Source: Poecilobothrus nobilitatus | Lineage: Eukaryota > Arthropoda > Insecta > Diptera > Dolichopodidae | NCBI GenBank assembly: GCA_947095535.1 | Contig: OX352772.1 | Coordinates: 116,695,997-116,759,996, forward strand | Direction: 5' to 3' | Length of the DNA stretch: 64,000 bases | Shown here: piece by piece, positions 22,530 through 33,329 of the stretch | Layout: the number at the start of each line of letters is the position of its first letter | Position numbering within the stretch: position 1 is the first letter of the stretch | Notes under the pieces: generated by a model | What the model was told of the DNA's origin: nothing | The model's database searches: none | What the model saw: the letters and a program-made list of their open reading frames with translations, nothing else | Position numbers and translations under genes: made by a program

Positions 22530-23692
22530 TATTTTTATCACCGCTGTGGGTAGAATAATCTTCTTTTTTGCTAAGTTTGTTGCACAGTGAGCGTTTATAT
22601 CAATTCTCTTTGTATTGTCAGTTGATAATTTCTTATCAGATCCATTATTGTTTTGATACGTTAAGTGCAACAAGGTATGACGCTTTTTATTACAATCTCT
22701 GCATTTTGGCCAACTTGTACATGTAGCTGTAAAATGACCAGGACGTAAACAGTTTCCACATAAATTATGCTTTTATTTGTTGCGGTTTTTTGTTGTATAT
22801 TCAGAAGCATAAATTTTTCACATGCATAAATTTTATGTGTTCCTTAACATATTATGCATAAGTTATTTATTGGCCCATGGGATGTCTTACCTTTTCTTTC
22901 AGCAACAAAAGTTTATTCGTTAACGGTTTTTCGTATAACCGCTGAGTTTCTTTCTCCAATCTTTGTCCAGTCAGTAGATGTACCAAGATGGGATCCCAAT
23001 TTGAAATATTAGCGTTCAAATTTTGAATAACTAATAAACATTTCTTTGATGTATCAGGAAGTTTTTTTTATGGCTATGCCTGAATCTATGTTTATTGTTC
23101 CTTGATTTAAAAATGTTTTTAGTTGAGCAGATAAAAGAGTTCTTGTATTATTGACTTTTTTGTCTAGAATATTCCAAGTAGAATCATAATTTTCAGCTGT
23201 TACTGGTAAAAGTTTAATTTATTCTGCGGGTTCTCAAATGATGTTCACTTTTAAATAATAGCATTTTTGAGCTTTTCCTATGCTTGCTTTGTTGTTGATA
23301 ACTTCCAAAAACAAGTCTCGGAAAAACTTCCAGCAAGCTTACACTCATATCTTTGGCCTCGAACTCGTTAGTTTATTGTTCAGTTCAATAATTGTCTCTG
23401 TATAAAAGGGTTCAGCTTCTTCAAACATGTTATTTCCTTTCCTTCATCTACCAAATTTATTAAACTTTAAAAATCGTTGTTTTTAAAATAAGGATGCTTT
23501 TAACACCCTCTTTCAATTGATTGAGTTCTGCATTGTTTTCAACAGCCGATTTCCAATAGTCATAATAAAGTTTTTATGCGGGCTTGCGCATACTGTTTAG
23601 TTTTTCTTTCTAAAGAGTCCTTTTTACGATTTACTTTTTATCTTTTCAATCTTTGAATATAATTCTTTTTGACGTTTAATTAAGCCTTCCAT
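22530..23692 (-). pseudogene. BEL/Pao retrotransposon gag, broken
   Basis: Read on the minus strand, the start is at 23,692 (MEGLIKRQKELYSKIEKI). A broken middle follows, including KCLLVIQNLNANISNWDPIL, LVHLLTGQRLEKETQRLYE and two Cys knuckles (C-GN-C...GH...C and C-RD-C...RHTLLHL). The knuckle pair followed by HTLLHL and then by a protease start (ILPTAVIKI, read near 22,560) is the usual order in BEL/Pao Gag-Pol. Gag packages element RNA. There are stops and shifts throughout, and the remainder of pol is absent. Confidence 0.8.
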
Positions 23693-24065
23693 CTTCTTTT
23701 GCTGTATGCTATAAAAGAGTTTTGAGATTTGTAATGGTTTTCAGCAATATTTTAACCTTAAGATGTGGTTAAAATAGTATATTAAGGCACTGGATCCTTT
23801 GAAATAAACTTGATTGAAGACCGCCTGAATAGGCTGTGAACGATATTCTTTTAGTGGCTGTACAATTTTACTTCAAATTGTTTCTTTTTTGTTTCTCTAA
23901 AGAACCTAATTCTATAAATATAATTATAAACGCTAGTTTTACATTTAAAGATATATAAACATAACACACTAGTTTTTCTAGTGTTTTTCTAGTAGTTCAA
24001 AATTTTTTTTTGTTATAAATTCAAAAGAGACTTGTTCTATAGAATTATCCGGCTGGAAGGACCAA
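23548..24065 (-). mobile_element. BEL/Pao leader and gag start, copy a
   Basis: Directly downstream (minus direction) of LTR a, beginning 'ttggtccttccagccgg', then an untranslated leader and the first gag codons. Nearly identical to 24,479-24,998. Confidence 0.8.
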
Positions 24066-24419
24066 TGTTTGATTCACAATAAAAACAATGTTTTTCTTGT
24101 AATTTAGCTTTTATTAAGGATAAAATTTAATACAACATTCGTTCTTTAAATACAATTTTAATTTTAATAACTATGATACAAACACGTAAAAATACAAATT
24201 TTAACTGTCAATTACATTATGCAACTAAATTAGCTGACACAACGTTTAAATATTTTAAATTAAAATGAATGACTACGAATTTATACAAAAAATATTTTTA
24301 AAAGTACTACATTAAGTTCATATGAATCATATTACAAACAAATTTATATTAAAAAAAGCAATAAAGACAATGTATTAAAGTTATTAAAGGTAAATTATAA
24401 TTTAATTAATGTCGTTACA
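24066..24419 (-). repeat. BEL/Pao long terminal repeat a (354 bp)
   Basis: On the minus strand it begins TGTAAC and ends AAACA, so the TG...CA ends are present. Same length as the copy at 24,999-25,352, with only a few base differences. Confidence 0.75.
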
Positions 24420-24478
24420 TAAATAAAAACTTAAAATTTAATTTAATTTTAAATAGTATATTTAATATTACGATATGA

Positions 24479-24998
24479 CGATTTCCAATAGTCATAATAA
24501 AGTTTTTATGCGGGCTTGCGCATACTGTTTAGTTTTTCTTTCTAAAGAGTCCTTTTTACGATTTACTTTTTATCTTTTCAATCTTTGAATATAATTCTTT
24601 TTGACGTTTAATTAAGCCTTCCATCTTCTTTTGCTGTATGCTATAAAAGAGTTTTGAGATTTGTAATGGTTTTCAGCAATGTTTTAACCTTAAGATGTGG
24701 TTAAAATAGTATATTAAGGTACTGGATCCTTTGAAATAAACTTGATTGAAGACCGCCTGAATAGGCTGTGAACGATATTCTTTTAGTGGCTGTACAATTT
24801 TACTTCAAATTGTTTCTTTTTTGTTTCTCTAAAGAACCTAATTCTATAAATATAATTATAAACGCTAGTTTTACATTTAAAGATATATAAACATAACACA
24901 CTAGTTTTTCTAGTGTTTTTCTAGTAGTTCAAAATTTTTTTTTTGTTATAAATTCAAAAGAGACTTGTTCTATAGAATTATCCGGCTGGAAGGACCAA
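24479..24998 (-). mobile_element. BEL/Pao leader and gag start, copy b (truncated)
   Basis: A second copy of the leader and first gag codons. It stops abruptly at 24,479, inside gag, and is separated from LTR a by 59 bases of AT-rich sequence. Confidence 0.8.
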
Positions 24999-25352
24999 TG
25001 TTTGATTCACAATAAAAACAATGTTTATCTTGTAATTTAGCTTTTATTAAGGATAAAATTTAATACAACATTCGTTCTTTAAATACAATTTTAATTTTAA
25101 TAACTATGATACAAACACGTAAAAATACAAATTTTAACTTTCAATTACATTATGCAACTAAATTAGCTGACACAATGTTTAAATATTTTAAATTAAAATG
25201 AATGACTACGAATTTATACAAAAAATATTTTTAAAAGTACTACATTAAGTTCATATGAATCATATTACAAACAAATTTATATTAAAAAAAGCAATAAAGA
25301 CAATGTATTAAAGTTATTAAAGGTAAATTATAATTTAATTAATGTTGTTACA
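24999..25352 (-). repeat. BEL/Pao long terminal repeat b (354 bp)
   Basis: Same boundaries and length as LTR a. The order on the minus strand is LTR b, leader b, LTR a, leader a, gag, all in one orientation. Confidence 0.75.
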
Positions 25353-25389
25353 TAATTTTATTAATGTTGTTAATAATTTTATTTTAGAT

Positions 25390-26950
25390 TTTATTTGAAT
25401 TTTGATGTTCAGCGAACAGGTTCCATAAACGCGATCTGCGGATACAAACGAATTTTCCAATCCTGTGTTACGCCATATGAATAGTTGGACAATATGTGGG
25501 TGGGCATCTAATGGATTGCTCGTTTCACGTTGGAAGACTTTGAGTGGAGGAAATTATTGTTTTATTTCTTTAGAAGAGGTGCTGATGACACAAAATTGCG
25601 GCGATGACAGAGTAGATTGAGCAGAGTTTTGTCGAGCATGAAGCAAACTCCTACGATCCAGACATTTTAAAAGAACTTTTTTTTGGAATTGGAAAAACAG
25701 GCGCAATCTTCCATTGAGAAGTATGAATATGTGAAGTAATGGAAAGATAGAAAAGGTTTCATAGGGGTTTTGAAATACTTGAATGGGTGTTTTTAAAAAC
25801 TATGGTAGTGTTATCGCCTGGAGCCGCAGATTTTTCTTGCATCGAGAATTTTCAAGAATTTTCATCACTGCTGTCGTCGTTAAAGTAAATCTCACAAAAG
25901 AAGAAGTTAACTTCGGGATCGGATAGCGGCTTTAGAGTTGACTAAGGCAGTGTCAAGTTGAAAGAGAACTGTTTGCCAAACAAATTCGCTTTCTCTTTGA
26001 AAACTGATACAATGCTATTGTTCATATTAACAAGTGAAGGAAAAGAAGATCCGCTAACGGCCTCTTTTAAACTTTTCGTAAAGGTCGTTTCAACCTTAAG
26101 TTAAATAACAATTTTTACTTGTTGATAACTATCTTGCCCATGGTCCGCATCACTATTTAGTTTGTCCTGAGAGCCTCCGATCTATTGCTTTAGTATAGTT
26201 TAAAAGCCTAAACTTTTAAGGGTGGCTTCACTGCAGATGCGATTAAAGCAAAATTGGGTCTTCCGTTTAAGGGTTTTCATGGAGTGAGGTATAAATAACC
26301 TCATCCTAAACAAAATTGTTTCAAAAATCATTTTTCAATTGTTTCAAAAATCGCATTTGCAGCAAAATCGACATTCTTATTGGGCAACCAACTGAAACCA
26401 AATATTTTTCAGGGTGTGTGATCAACAACAGATCCATAGGTGGGCTTCCTTATCCGGGATCCCAGTGGGATTTGAACAAGTTAAGAAAGATGGAACAGAG
26501 ATGAGAATAGTTTAACTTGTTTCCCAATTCAGTTTTCACTCAGAGAGGTGTTGTTGGAAAAGGGAAATCTCTATTGTGAATATTGAAATCACCACCACAA
26601 CAACTTCAGGTTCTGGAGATGAACCCAAAATATCGTTGATATGGTTTGAGAGATTTTCAATTTGCACAATAGTTTCCCCTTCATTTGAGTTGGGTAATCT
26701 GTTGGGCTAGAACATTTGATTTTATTAAGAGTGTTGAAAGCTAAGTCTTTTAGGTACGAAATATGAAACGAGTTAAACTGGCTACTCAGTAATATTATAT
26801 TATTATTTTGACAATTAACTTGTGTTTTACATAGGGCAAGGATTGCTGGTTCGCTGAAATTAAAATGGTAATCGGTGGTTTTGAAATTCGTTTGTAAACC
26901 TCTTATGTTGCAGAAATTTGTATTAAAATTGGTAATTTTGCATCAATTTC
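25390..26950 (-). pseudogene. LINE G (endonuclease to reverse transcriptase), decayed
   Basis: Minus-strand reading gives FCNIRGLQTNFKTTDYHFNF, SEPAILALCKTQVN (endonuclease start) near 26,930-26,790, then SSPEPEVVVVVISIF near 26,620, where a GDFN box would be. Further on come the linker NLFGKQFSFNLTLP and, near 25,800, a KSAAPGDN box in place of the usual K..GPDGIP. The last part (HPHIVQLFIWRNTGLENSF) is more doubtful. Every block is broken by stops. The order is that of insect LINEs whose endonuclease opens with NIRGL; LINE J at 55.3 kb has a related LFASNSTLP / TGPDGIP region. Confidence 0.65.
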
Positions 26951-27257
26951 AGAATAGAGTAATAGTAAAAATTATAAGGTTAAAATATAAAATTATAAAA
27001 AAAAATAAAATATTAAATTAAAGTTTAAAATTACCTAAAAAAAACTAAAAATTATGTGTGTACGATTTGAATACCGCGAGCTTGACAACACAATTTGTTT
27101 GTAGATATAAAATAATTTCCTATTACTACCTCAGGTCTTGGTTCAATTTTTTTCTCGCTTTAAAATGTCACAAAATTTCTTTTAAATTAAATTATTATTT
27201 ATTTACTTATTAAAAGTAGTTTATTAATTATATTATTTAAAATTTATCAAAAATAAA

Positions 27258-28857
27258 AATAAACGAGGAAGAATACAGTTGACTTTGTCAACTCTTAGAT
27301 ACCCGTACGAACCGTTAGTATGTTCACAGCCTGTCACTCTGCTTACAATATTATTTTTTTAATATTTTAGTATTTTAAAATAATTTGGGTGAATTTTATA
27401 ATTTCTAGAACTATGGGTTGTAGATATATTCAAACTATAGTTTACACATTCTTCAAAATCAGATTCTAACCTTCCACATAACGATTATCAATCCAAAACT
27501 TTTTCAAATATTCTATAGTACCATTTAATACTAAGCGGTAAATGTATATTAAATTTACTTACTACAAAATAATAAATATAATTTTAAATATTATATTATA
27601 TTATATTTAAATATTCCATTGACAGAATAATTTCTTATAAGTACAATAAAATACATATATGTATGTAAATACGGCGCTATATAATATACATCTATACTCT
27701 TATCATTCATTCACTAGTGACATATACGATATATTGTAAATAAACATGATATTATATAAGTATGTATATATATCAATATCATATAAATAAAAAAATTCTT
27801 CAAGCAACCGTTATGTTGTTTATTTATTTACATTTTTTTGTACTACGCATTGTATCCTCAACAATTTCAAATTATCGAGTAAAACAAAATGCAAAAAATT
27901 AGTTAAAGAAATTTGTTAGAAAATTGGAAAAAATCAAGTAACTCTTTCGTCAATTATAAAGTAACCATATATTATTAAATAAAGTTGTTAACAGAAATAA
28001 GAGTATAATATTGAAGCTTTAATTTTTGTGTATTACTTCAAAAAAATTTTAACAGGTGTTCAAGTTACAGGTGTTTAAAAATTAGAAATTTTCAGTTTTT
28101 GACCCCTTACAGCTCCTAAACGGGGGGTGATACAAAAAAAATTTCTGAAATGACTCATACTTATTTTCAAGGATCTAACTTCTGTCAAAATTTCAATTTT
28201 CTAAATTAAACAGTTTAGAAGATAGAAGGGTTAAAGGATTTTGCAAAATTTGAGTTTCGTATAACGGTAAATTCAGACACCGTATGCCACAAAAATATAT
28301 TTATTGTATATATACTTTTAAAGCTAATAAAAGTAGTAATCGTTTGGCGTTTTCAAAATGAAGATATACTTTACACAACTTGTGCTATAACAATTTAAAT
28401 ATAGAGCTTTTTTGAACCTTTGTGGAGCTGTAGCTCCGTAACAAGTGGGGCTACAAAAAAAAGTTATTAAAAATAAAATGAATATTTTGATGATGTCTAT
28501 CAGTATTTAAAATTTCATAGCTTTATTGCAAAAAAAATGTGGGGATCTAAAAGTTAGGTGTTTGAGAGCTACCCTAAGGCTTGGTCCAAACTCAACCAAA
28601 AAAAATAGGAAAAAAAATAGGGAGGGAGTAATTTTACTCCCAAAATATTTTGTGTAAATTTCAAGATTCTAGCATTCTTAGTTTTTGAGTTAGCGTGCTG
28701 ACGGACGGACGGACGGACGGACGGACATGGCTCAAAAGTCTTAGAATTTTTTTCTGATCCGATCCATACCTTTGAAGGTATATCTAGCTCGCTTATTTCG
28801 AGGTGTTACAAACGGAGGAGTAATTTTATTATACCCGATCCTATCGTACGGGTATAA
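27258..28857 (+). mobile_element. Repeat D, copy 5 (longest, ~1.6 kb)
   Basis: Both ends are intact ('cgaggaagaatacagttg' and 'gtacgggtataaaaaa'). It contains a ~300-base internal block (about 28,145-28,450) absent from copies 1-3 but present in the minus-strand copy at 60.9 kb. It is thus probably closest to the ancestral form, with copies 1-4 being internal-deletion derivatives. GACG run at 28,698-28,724. Non-coding. Confidence 0.8.
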
Positions 28858-28859
28858 AA

Positions 28860-29460
28860 AATATACATAACAAAACCCAAACTCGTAGTGCAAAATCGAA
28901 TCTTCCACTAAACAATTAAAAATCGAAAACTTTACCAACTATGCTACAAAACCATATAATACCAAGCATAAATTTTAAAGCATCCAATATAATATTAATA
29001 TGTATAATTCATACAAATGTATATGTTTTATAATAATATAAGCATACCTATCTTTCTTTAAAATTATTTATTTTATATTAAATTTTTTTCTTATAATTAC
29101 AAATAATGCGTATGGCAATATACGCACCAAGATTTGTATCTTTTCTATCATTATTTATCAACACATGCAAAATACCAGAAAGCCACTGGTATATGTACAT
29201 ATACTAATTATAGCTTTGTACATTGGTATATATACATATATAATATACCAATGGCTTTGTACATTGGTATATGCATATATTATATAATATACCAATGGCT
29301 TTGTACATTTACAATTTAACCGTTACAATCAGCCAAAATAATATTTTTATAAATAGATTGGATATATAAAAACAAAACAACAACAAAAATTCAAATAATT
29401 TGTTGTTATACTGAAATTTTGTATGAAAACACTAAAATGTTTGTGTGAAAAATGTGAAGT
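28860..29460. other. AT-rich spacer with ~45-bp tandem repeat
   Basis: No gene. At 29,208-29,305 the unit 'tttgtacattggtatat' ... 'ataccaatggc' is repeated two to three times, each unit also containing an inverted 'ttggtata / tataccaa' pair. Confidence 0.6.
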
Positions 29461-29464
29461 TGAA

Positions 29465-29730
29465 AAAGTTAATAGTTCGGTAGCTACCCAAAGTTTTGGT
29501 CGCATTTCAACTAAAAGAAATAGGTATATATAGAGGAAATAGAGAAGTGAAATAATTTGATAGTAAGTCAGACGGACAAAGCTTAATTGACTAATTTTTC
29601 GATTCTGATTCGATTTCGATCCCATCCATACACTTGAAGCTATATCTGTCGTGTTTATTTATAGGTATTATATACGAAGGTGCACTTTTAATATACCCGA
29701 GACTGTCGTACCCGAGACTGGGTATAAGAA
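29465..29730 (+). mobile_element. Diverged D-related 3' end
   Basis: Resembles the D 3' region: 'gctacccaaagttttggtcgcatttcaact', a 'gtcagacggaca' stretch, a 'gatcccatccatac' block with 'ttgaagctatatct', and an end 'atatacccgagactg...gggtataag'. Too diverged to be a recent copy; a related subfamily. Confidence 0.5.
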
Positions 29731-29734
29731 CAAA

Positions 29735-30304
29735 AAATATTTAAAAATATAGTTTTTGAGTAATCTGGTATAAACACATAATATATCCATAGGCCAGCGA
29801 TTTAGTTTATTTAAATACATACTTACCAAAAAAGAAAAAACACAAAATAATAAAACAAAACATGTATCATACTTTTACTTATTTTTCAAAGTGTAAAAAT
29901 ATTTGTGAATGAAAAATACTTGTACATATTATATGCTTTTTAAAGTTGCAAGTTTTTATTCCAATTTGTAACTACGACTGTTAAAATTTTTGGATGCGTT
30001 ATATTTTTCAAACATTCAAAACTAGAAACTGGTACATTTCCGAAAAATAATAAATTGTTTAGAAAAAGGAATTTTGTTCCCCTGTCTTATAATAGTTACA
30101 AATTGAATATTTTAAATTTTTACATACTTGAATCTTTAATATATTAACAAATTTAATAACAACTTATTCAAACAATTATTAATTTTTTGATTAAATTAAT
30201 AATTTATAATAATTTATTAGTAATAAATATTTTTGTTTTTTGATCTATTAATAACATATGTTATATTTATAATTATAATTATATTAATTATATTAATATT
30301 TTAG
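29735..30304. other. AT-rich sequence upstream of the lectin-gene exons (probable intron)
   Basis: No exon found. The AG at 30,303-30,304, preceded by a T/A-rich tract, ends this stretch and opens the first visible CUB exon in mid-domain, so this must be intronic. Confidence 0.5.
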
Positions 30305-30717
30305 TTGCCAGTATGATTTTTTGGAAGTGGTGGAACCATCACAATATAATTCAAATGCTCAAAATTTTTCTAAAATTAATATGCCTGAGCAGCGAACTAC
30401 TTTTGATGAATTTAATGTTAAAATTGATTTTGAATTAGCAAAGAATACAAAACAGCTAAATCTTTTAAATTTTGTTTCTGATATCTATAAAAGTTCTACA
30501 AATTATTTAATTAGAACACCAGAGTATCCAAGAGGATATACAATTTTTCCAAGTAAAAGTAATTATGACCATTTTCCGAGAAGAATATGCGGGGACTGGA
30601 GTCCGAAACTGAAACTGTTGCGTTACATTTCGAATAGCTCCATTTTAGGATTACATTTTGCTTCAGATTATTCTCATCATTTTGGTGGTTTTAAAGCTAA
30701 AATTTTTATGGAAAACA
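30305..30717 (+). CDS. CUB/C-type-lectin protein, exon with CUB domain C-terminal part
   Basis: The frame opens in mid-domain with CQYDFLEV, the usual CxYD box of CUB domains. It ends with RRICGDWSP, ISNSSILGLHFASDYSHHFG and GFKAKIFMEN, matching the second half of a CUB domain (CG..., L.L.F.SD.S....GF.A). An insert of ~75 residues between them is longer than usual. CUB domains are extracellular, disulphide-bonded protein- or sugar-binding modules. The exon is bordered by AG at 30,303-30,304 and by GTAAGA at 30,718. The splice leaves one base over, which fits the next exon. The open frame itself continues into the intron to 30,740, so the shorter splice end is preferred. Start of the gene not found. 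Confidence 0.85.
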
Positions 30718-30790
30718 GTAAGAATTATTTTTTTGTTTAAAATTTTGGCTTCTAAATAATAATAATTAAAATAAAATAATAATAATTTAG

Positions 30791-30944
30791 AAAATATGGA
30801 ATGTCCTGATGAACGATTAATTTTCAACGATGGTTCTTGTTACTTATTTGGTTCGTATCCAGAAGTTGACTGGTGGACTGCTCAACAGATTTGTAAGGGT
30901 ATTGGAGCGGAATTATCATCAGTTTCCTCATCTTCAGAATATAA
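30791..30944 (+). CDS. CUB/C-type-lectin protein, exon with start of C-type lectin domain
   Basis: The exon encodes ECPDERLIFNDGSCYLFGS, VDWWTAQQICKGIGAELSSV and SSSSEY. This is the opening of a C-type lectin-like domain: the first Cys pair with 'C..G...Y', then W..A...C...GA.L. It is preceded by TTTAG and followed by GTATTT. The phase (two bases in, two bases out) joins both neighbours without a shift. The gap to the previous exon is 73 bases, a normal short fly intron. Confidence 0.88.
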
Positions 30945-31004
30945 GTATTTATTTTAAATAAATGGTGAAAAAATAATGTTAAATTTTGTAAAAATATTTT
31001 GTAG

Positions 31005-31128
31005 ATTTCTCATTTCAAGTATTAGAAACCAAATAGATTACAATCCACAAATTATATATTGGTTAGGGGGAAAATTAAGTGAGAATGGTCAATTTGAGTG
31101 GGCAAATAATGAACAAATGTCTTTTCAA
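31005..31128 (+). CDS. CUB/C-type-lectin protein, exon with middle of lectin domain
   Basis: The exon encodes FLISSIRNQIDYNPQIIYWL, GGKLSENGQFEWANNEQMSF. The 'YWLGG......F.W.N...' block is the conserved core of C-type lectin-like domains. The intron before is 60 bases and ends in TTTTGTAG; the donor is GTGAAT. The exon ends in phase 0, matching the next exon. The intron after it is about 1.1 kb because of a foldback element. Confidence 0.88.
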
Positions 31129-31194
31129 GTGAATAAATAATTTTTAATTATATGAGATTCTTTATATATTGTTTACATTATATTTATACTTATA

Positions 31195-32191
31195 CAGGGT
31201 GTCCGGGACTCAAGTACGCGCACTGCACTCAGTGATTGGGGGCATTAAAACAAAAAAAAAATTGTACTGGAGGGGAGAGGTCTATTGTGGACCCTTTTCG
31301 AGATATGAGGGATTAAAGATTTTTTAGAGACTTTTCATAAAAAAATCTATAACTTTTGAACGGCTTACTGTAGAGAGATAAAAAAATAAATTTTGTAGAG
31401 TAAATTGTCAGCTGTAATTGTTGTATACTGATGATCCACATATACCCACCAGTTACAAAGTTATGAAGGTTCAAAATGATTTAAAATGAAAAAATTATGT
31501 TTCAAACTCATTTTTCTTTTGAAGCACGCTGTATTTGGGGTACTTTTTATGGCATACTTGGAAACAGCTTTTCAAGCCCTATAATTAGTACCTAGTAACT
31601 TCTTTTCTATCTCCAACCGTTTTTGAGATATAAAGAATATAAAAGTGTGTTATTTTCAATCGCTGTGTTATTTTCAATCACAATAGAAAAGAGTGTTATT
31701 TCCAAAGGAGTGTTAACACATTTTCTGCGTTATATCACACTTTTCTATTCTTTATATCTCAAAAACGGTTGGAGATAGAAAAGAAGTTACTAGGTACTAA
31801 TTATAGGGCTTGAAAAGCTGTTTCCAAGTATACCATAAAAAGTACCCCAAATACAGTGTGCTTCAAAAGAAAATTGAGTTTGAAACATAATTTTTTCATT
31901 TTAAATCATTTTGAACCTTCATAACTTTGTAACTGTTGGGTATATGTGGATCATCAGTATACAACAATTACAGCTGACAATTTACTCTACAAAATGTATT
32001 TTTTTTACCTGTCTACAGTAAGCCATTCAAAAGTTATAGATTTTTTTATGAAAAGTCTCTAAAAAATCTTTAATCCCTCATATCTCGAAAATGGTCCACA
32101 ATAGACCCCCCCCCTCCAATACAATTTTTTTTTTGTTTTAATGCCCCCAATCACTGAGTGCAGTGCGCGTACTTGAGTCCCGGAAACCCTG
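31195..32191. mobile_element. Foldback element: ~430-bp terminal inverted repeats, Tc1/mariner-like ends
   Basis: The element begins 'cagggtgtccgggactcaag' and ends in its near-exact reverse complement, flanked on both sides by TA within 'tata'. The two arms, about 31,195-31,650 and 31,735-32,191, match for over 400 bases with few differences; only the ~90-base centre is unpaired. A CAGGGTG end with a TA target site is typical of Tc1/mariner-related miniature elements. There is no transposase, so it would be moved in trans. It lies wholly inside an intron of the lectin gene, so the pre-mRNA would contain a very long hairpin. Confidence 0.88.
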
Positions 32192-32237
32192 TATATATAC
32201 ATTATACTTATAGTATATATCTTTTTCTTTTAATTAG

Positions 32238-32472
32238 GCATGGCTTCCGGATCAATCATACCTTAGTAATCATACTAAGGTACCAATTTGTTTAGGATTG
32301 CATTGGAAAGTTCAGCCATCAAAAATATTACCTTCAGGTCTGTATTGGGATAACCAAATGTGTAAAAGAACGGGGGGATATGTTTGCAAGAAAATACTGA
32401 GTAAAGACATTAAAAGTTTTGATTTACAAAATGAAACAATTTCAGGAACGGAAGGACGTTTAACCTCTCCAG
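32238..32472 (+). CDS. CUB/C-type-lectin protein, exon with end of lectin domain and start of next CUB
   Basis: The exon encodes AWLPDQSYLSNHTKVPICLG, then LPSGLYWDNQMCKRTGGYVC and KK, the C-terminal half of a C-type lectin-like domain (C...W....C....GYVC). A 20-residue linker leads into EGRLTSPG, the usual opening of a new CUB domain (G.l.SP.YP). The calcium/sugar-binding EPN or QPD motif of classical lectins is not seen, so sugar binding cannot be assumed. It is preceded by TTAATTAG and followed by GTGAGA. Later exons were not found in the window. Some insect epithelial proteins combine CUB and lectin domains; orthology cannot be set here. Confidence 0.88.
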
Positions 32473-33003
32473 GTGAGATTTGTTATTTAATTTTAATCAA
32501 TCATTACGGAATTTATTATTTATTCAAACAAACTATTGAATTGAAATTAATTCGTTAAACAGACGACTAGGGGTGAAGAGATGAAAGTTCAATAATAAGC
32601 TAATATTTCTAAATTTCGGAAATTTTAGTTTTATAGGGAAAGAAATAAAAGGACGATTTGAATCCTTTATATTTATAACATGAAAAATATTTATTCTCAA
32701 CTGACCTTAAAATTCCATCTTTTCATTGTCTAACTATATTAGATTTAAAAAATTTTGATATTTGAAATTAAAAATATAAATTTAAATAAAAATATTCCAT
32801 TTATTTTTCTACTATAAATGCTCCTTAATCAGTTTTTAAAGAGAGTGTTAATAAGTTAATACATTATGAGTAATAAAAAAATAGATCGAACTAGTTTTAG
32901 TGACAATTTTGATTTAGAATCTTAAGCCAAGATATTATATTAAGAAGAACAAAAACTATTATAAATAAATTTTGTTTATAAATTTTTCATATTAAAGAAA
33001 ATA
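32473..33003. other. Probable intron of the lectin gene, no further exon seen
   Basis: AT-rich, with no CUB-like continuation in any frame. The next exon must lie beyond the repeats that follow, or outside the window. Confidence 0.45.
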
Positions 33004-33277
33004 GGAGGCCTCGGTGGCCTAGTGGCTAAGCACGTGACTTATTAATCGAGAGAGTGCGGGTTCAAGTCCTGCACAGGTAGCAAGTTTTATTAATTGAAAG
33101 CAAATCCCCTTTGTTACCAAATAAAGTTTAAATATATAATATAAACAAAATAAATAATATTAGTGTATAATTTAATAATAGTATACGACCTGTAATGGCC
33201 TTAGTAGCCGATGCTTTTGTAATATTACAAAATCCTATGTGATTTGTAATATTAATATAAATAAATAAAATAAAGTA
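33004..33277 (+). mobile_element. tRNA-derived SINE, full copy
   Basis: The head has an A box (TGGCCTAGTGG, 33,015-33,025) and a B box (GGTTCAAGTCC, 33,059-33,069). A body follows, and then a tail 'ggccttagtagccgatgctt' ending in TAAA repeats. The tail block resembles the 3' end of family A ('gccctggcagctagtgcttt'), as expected if the SINE borrows an I-clade LINE's machinery. A 5'-truncated copy is at 40,558. Confidence 0.8.
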
Positions 33278-33329
33278 AGTACTTTTTATATTATGTTTAT
33301 GGTATCATAAAATAAATTTATAATAATAT

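Noticed and set aside
28741..28938. 65-codon minus-strand ORF, and similar ones at 7,295 and 11,175
   Set aside because: All lie in the 3' part of repeat D and arise from its GTCC run and conserved end; D shows no coding constraint.
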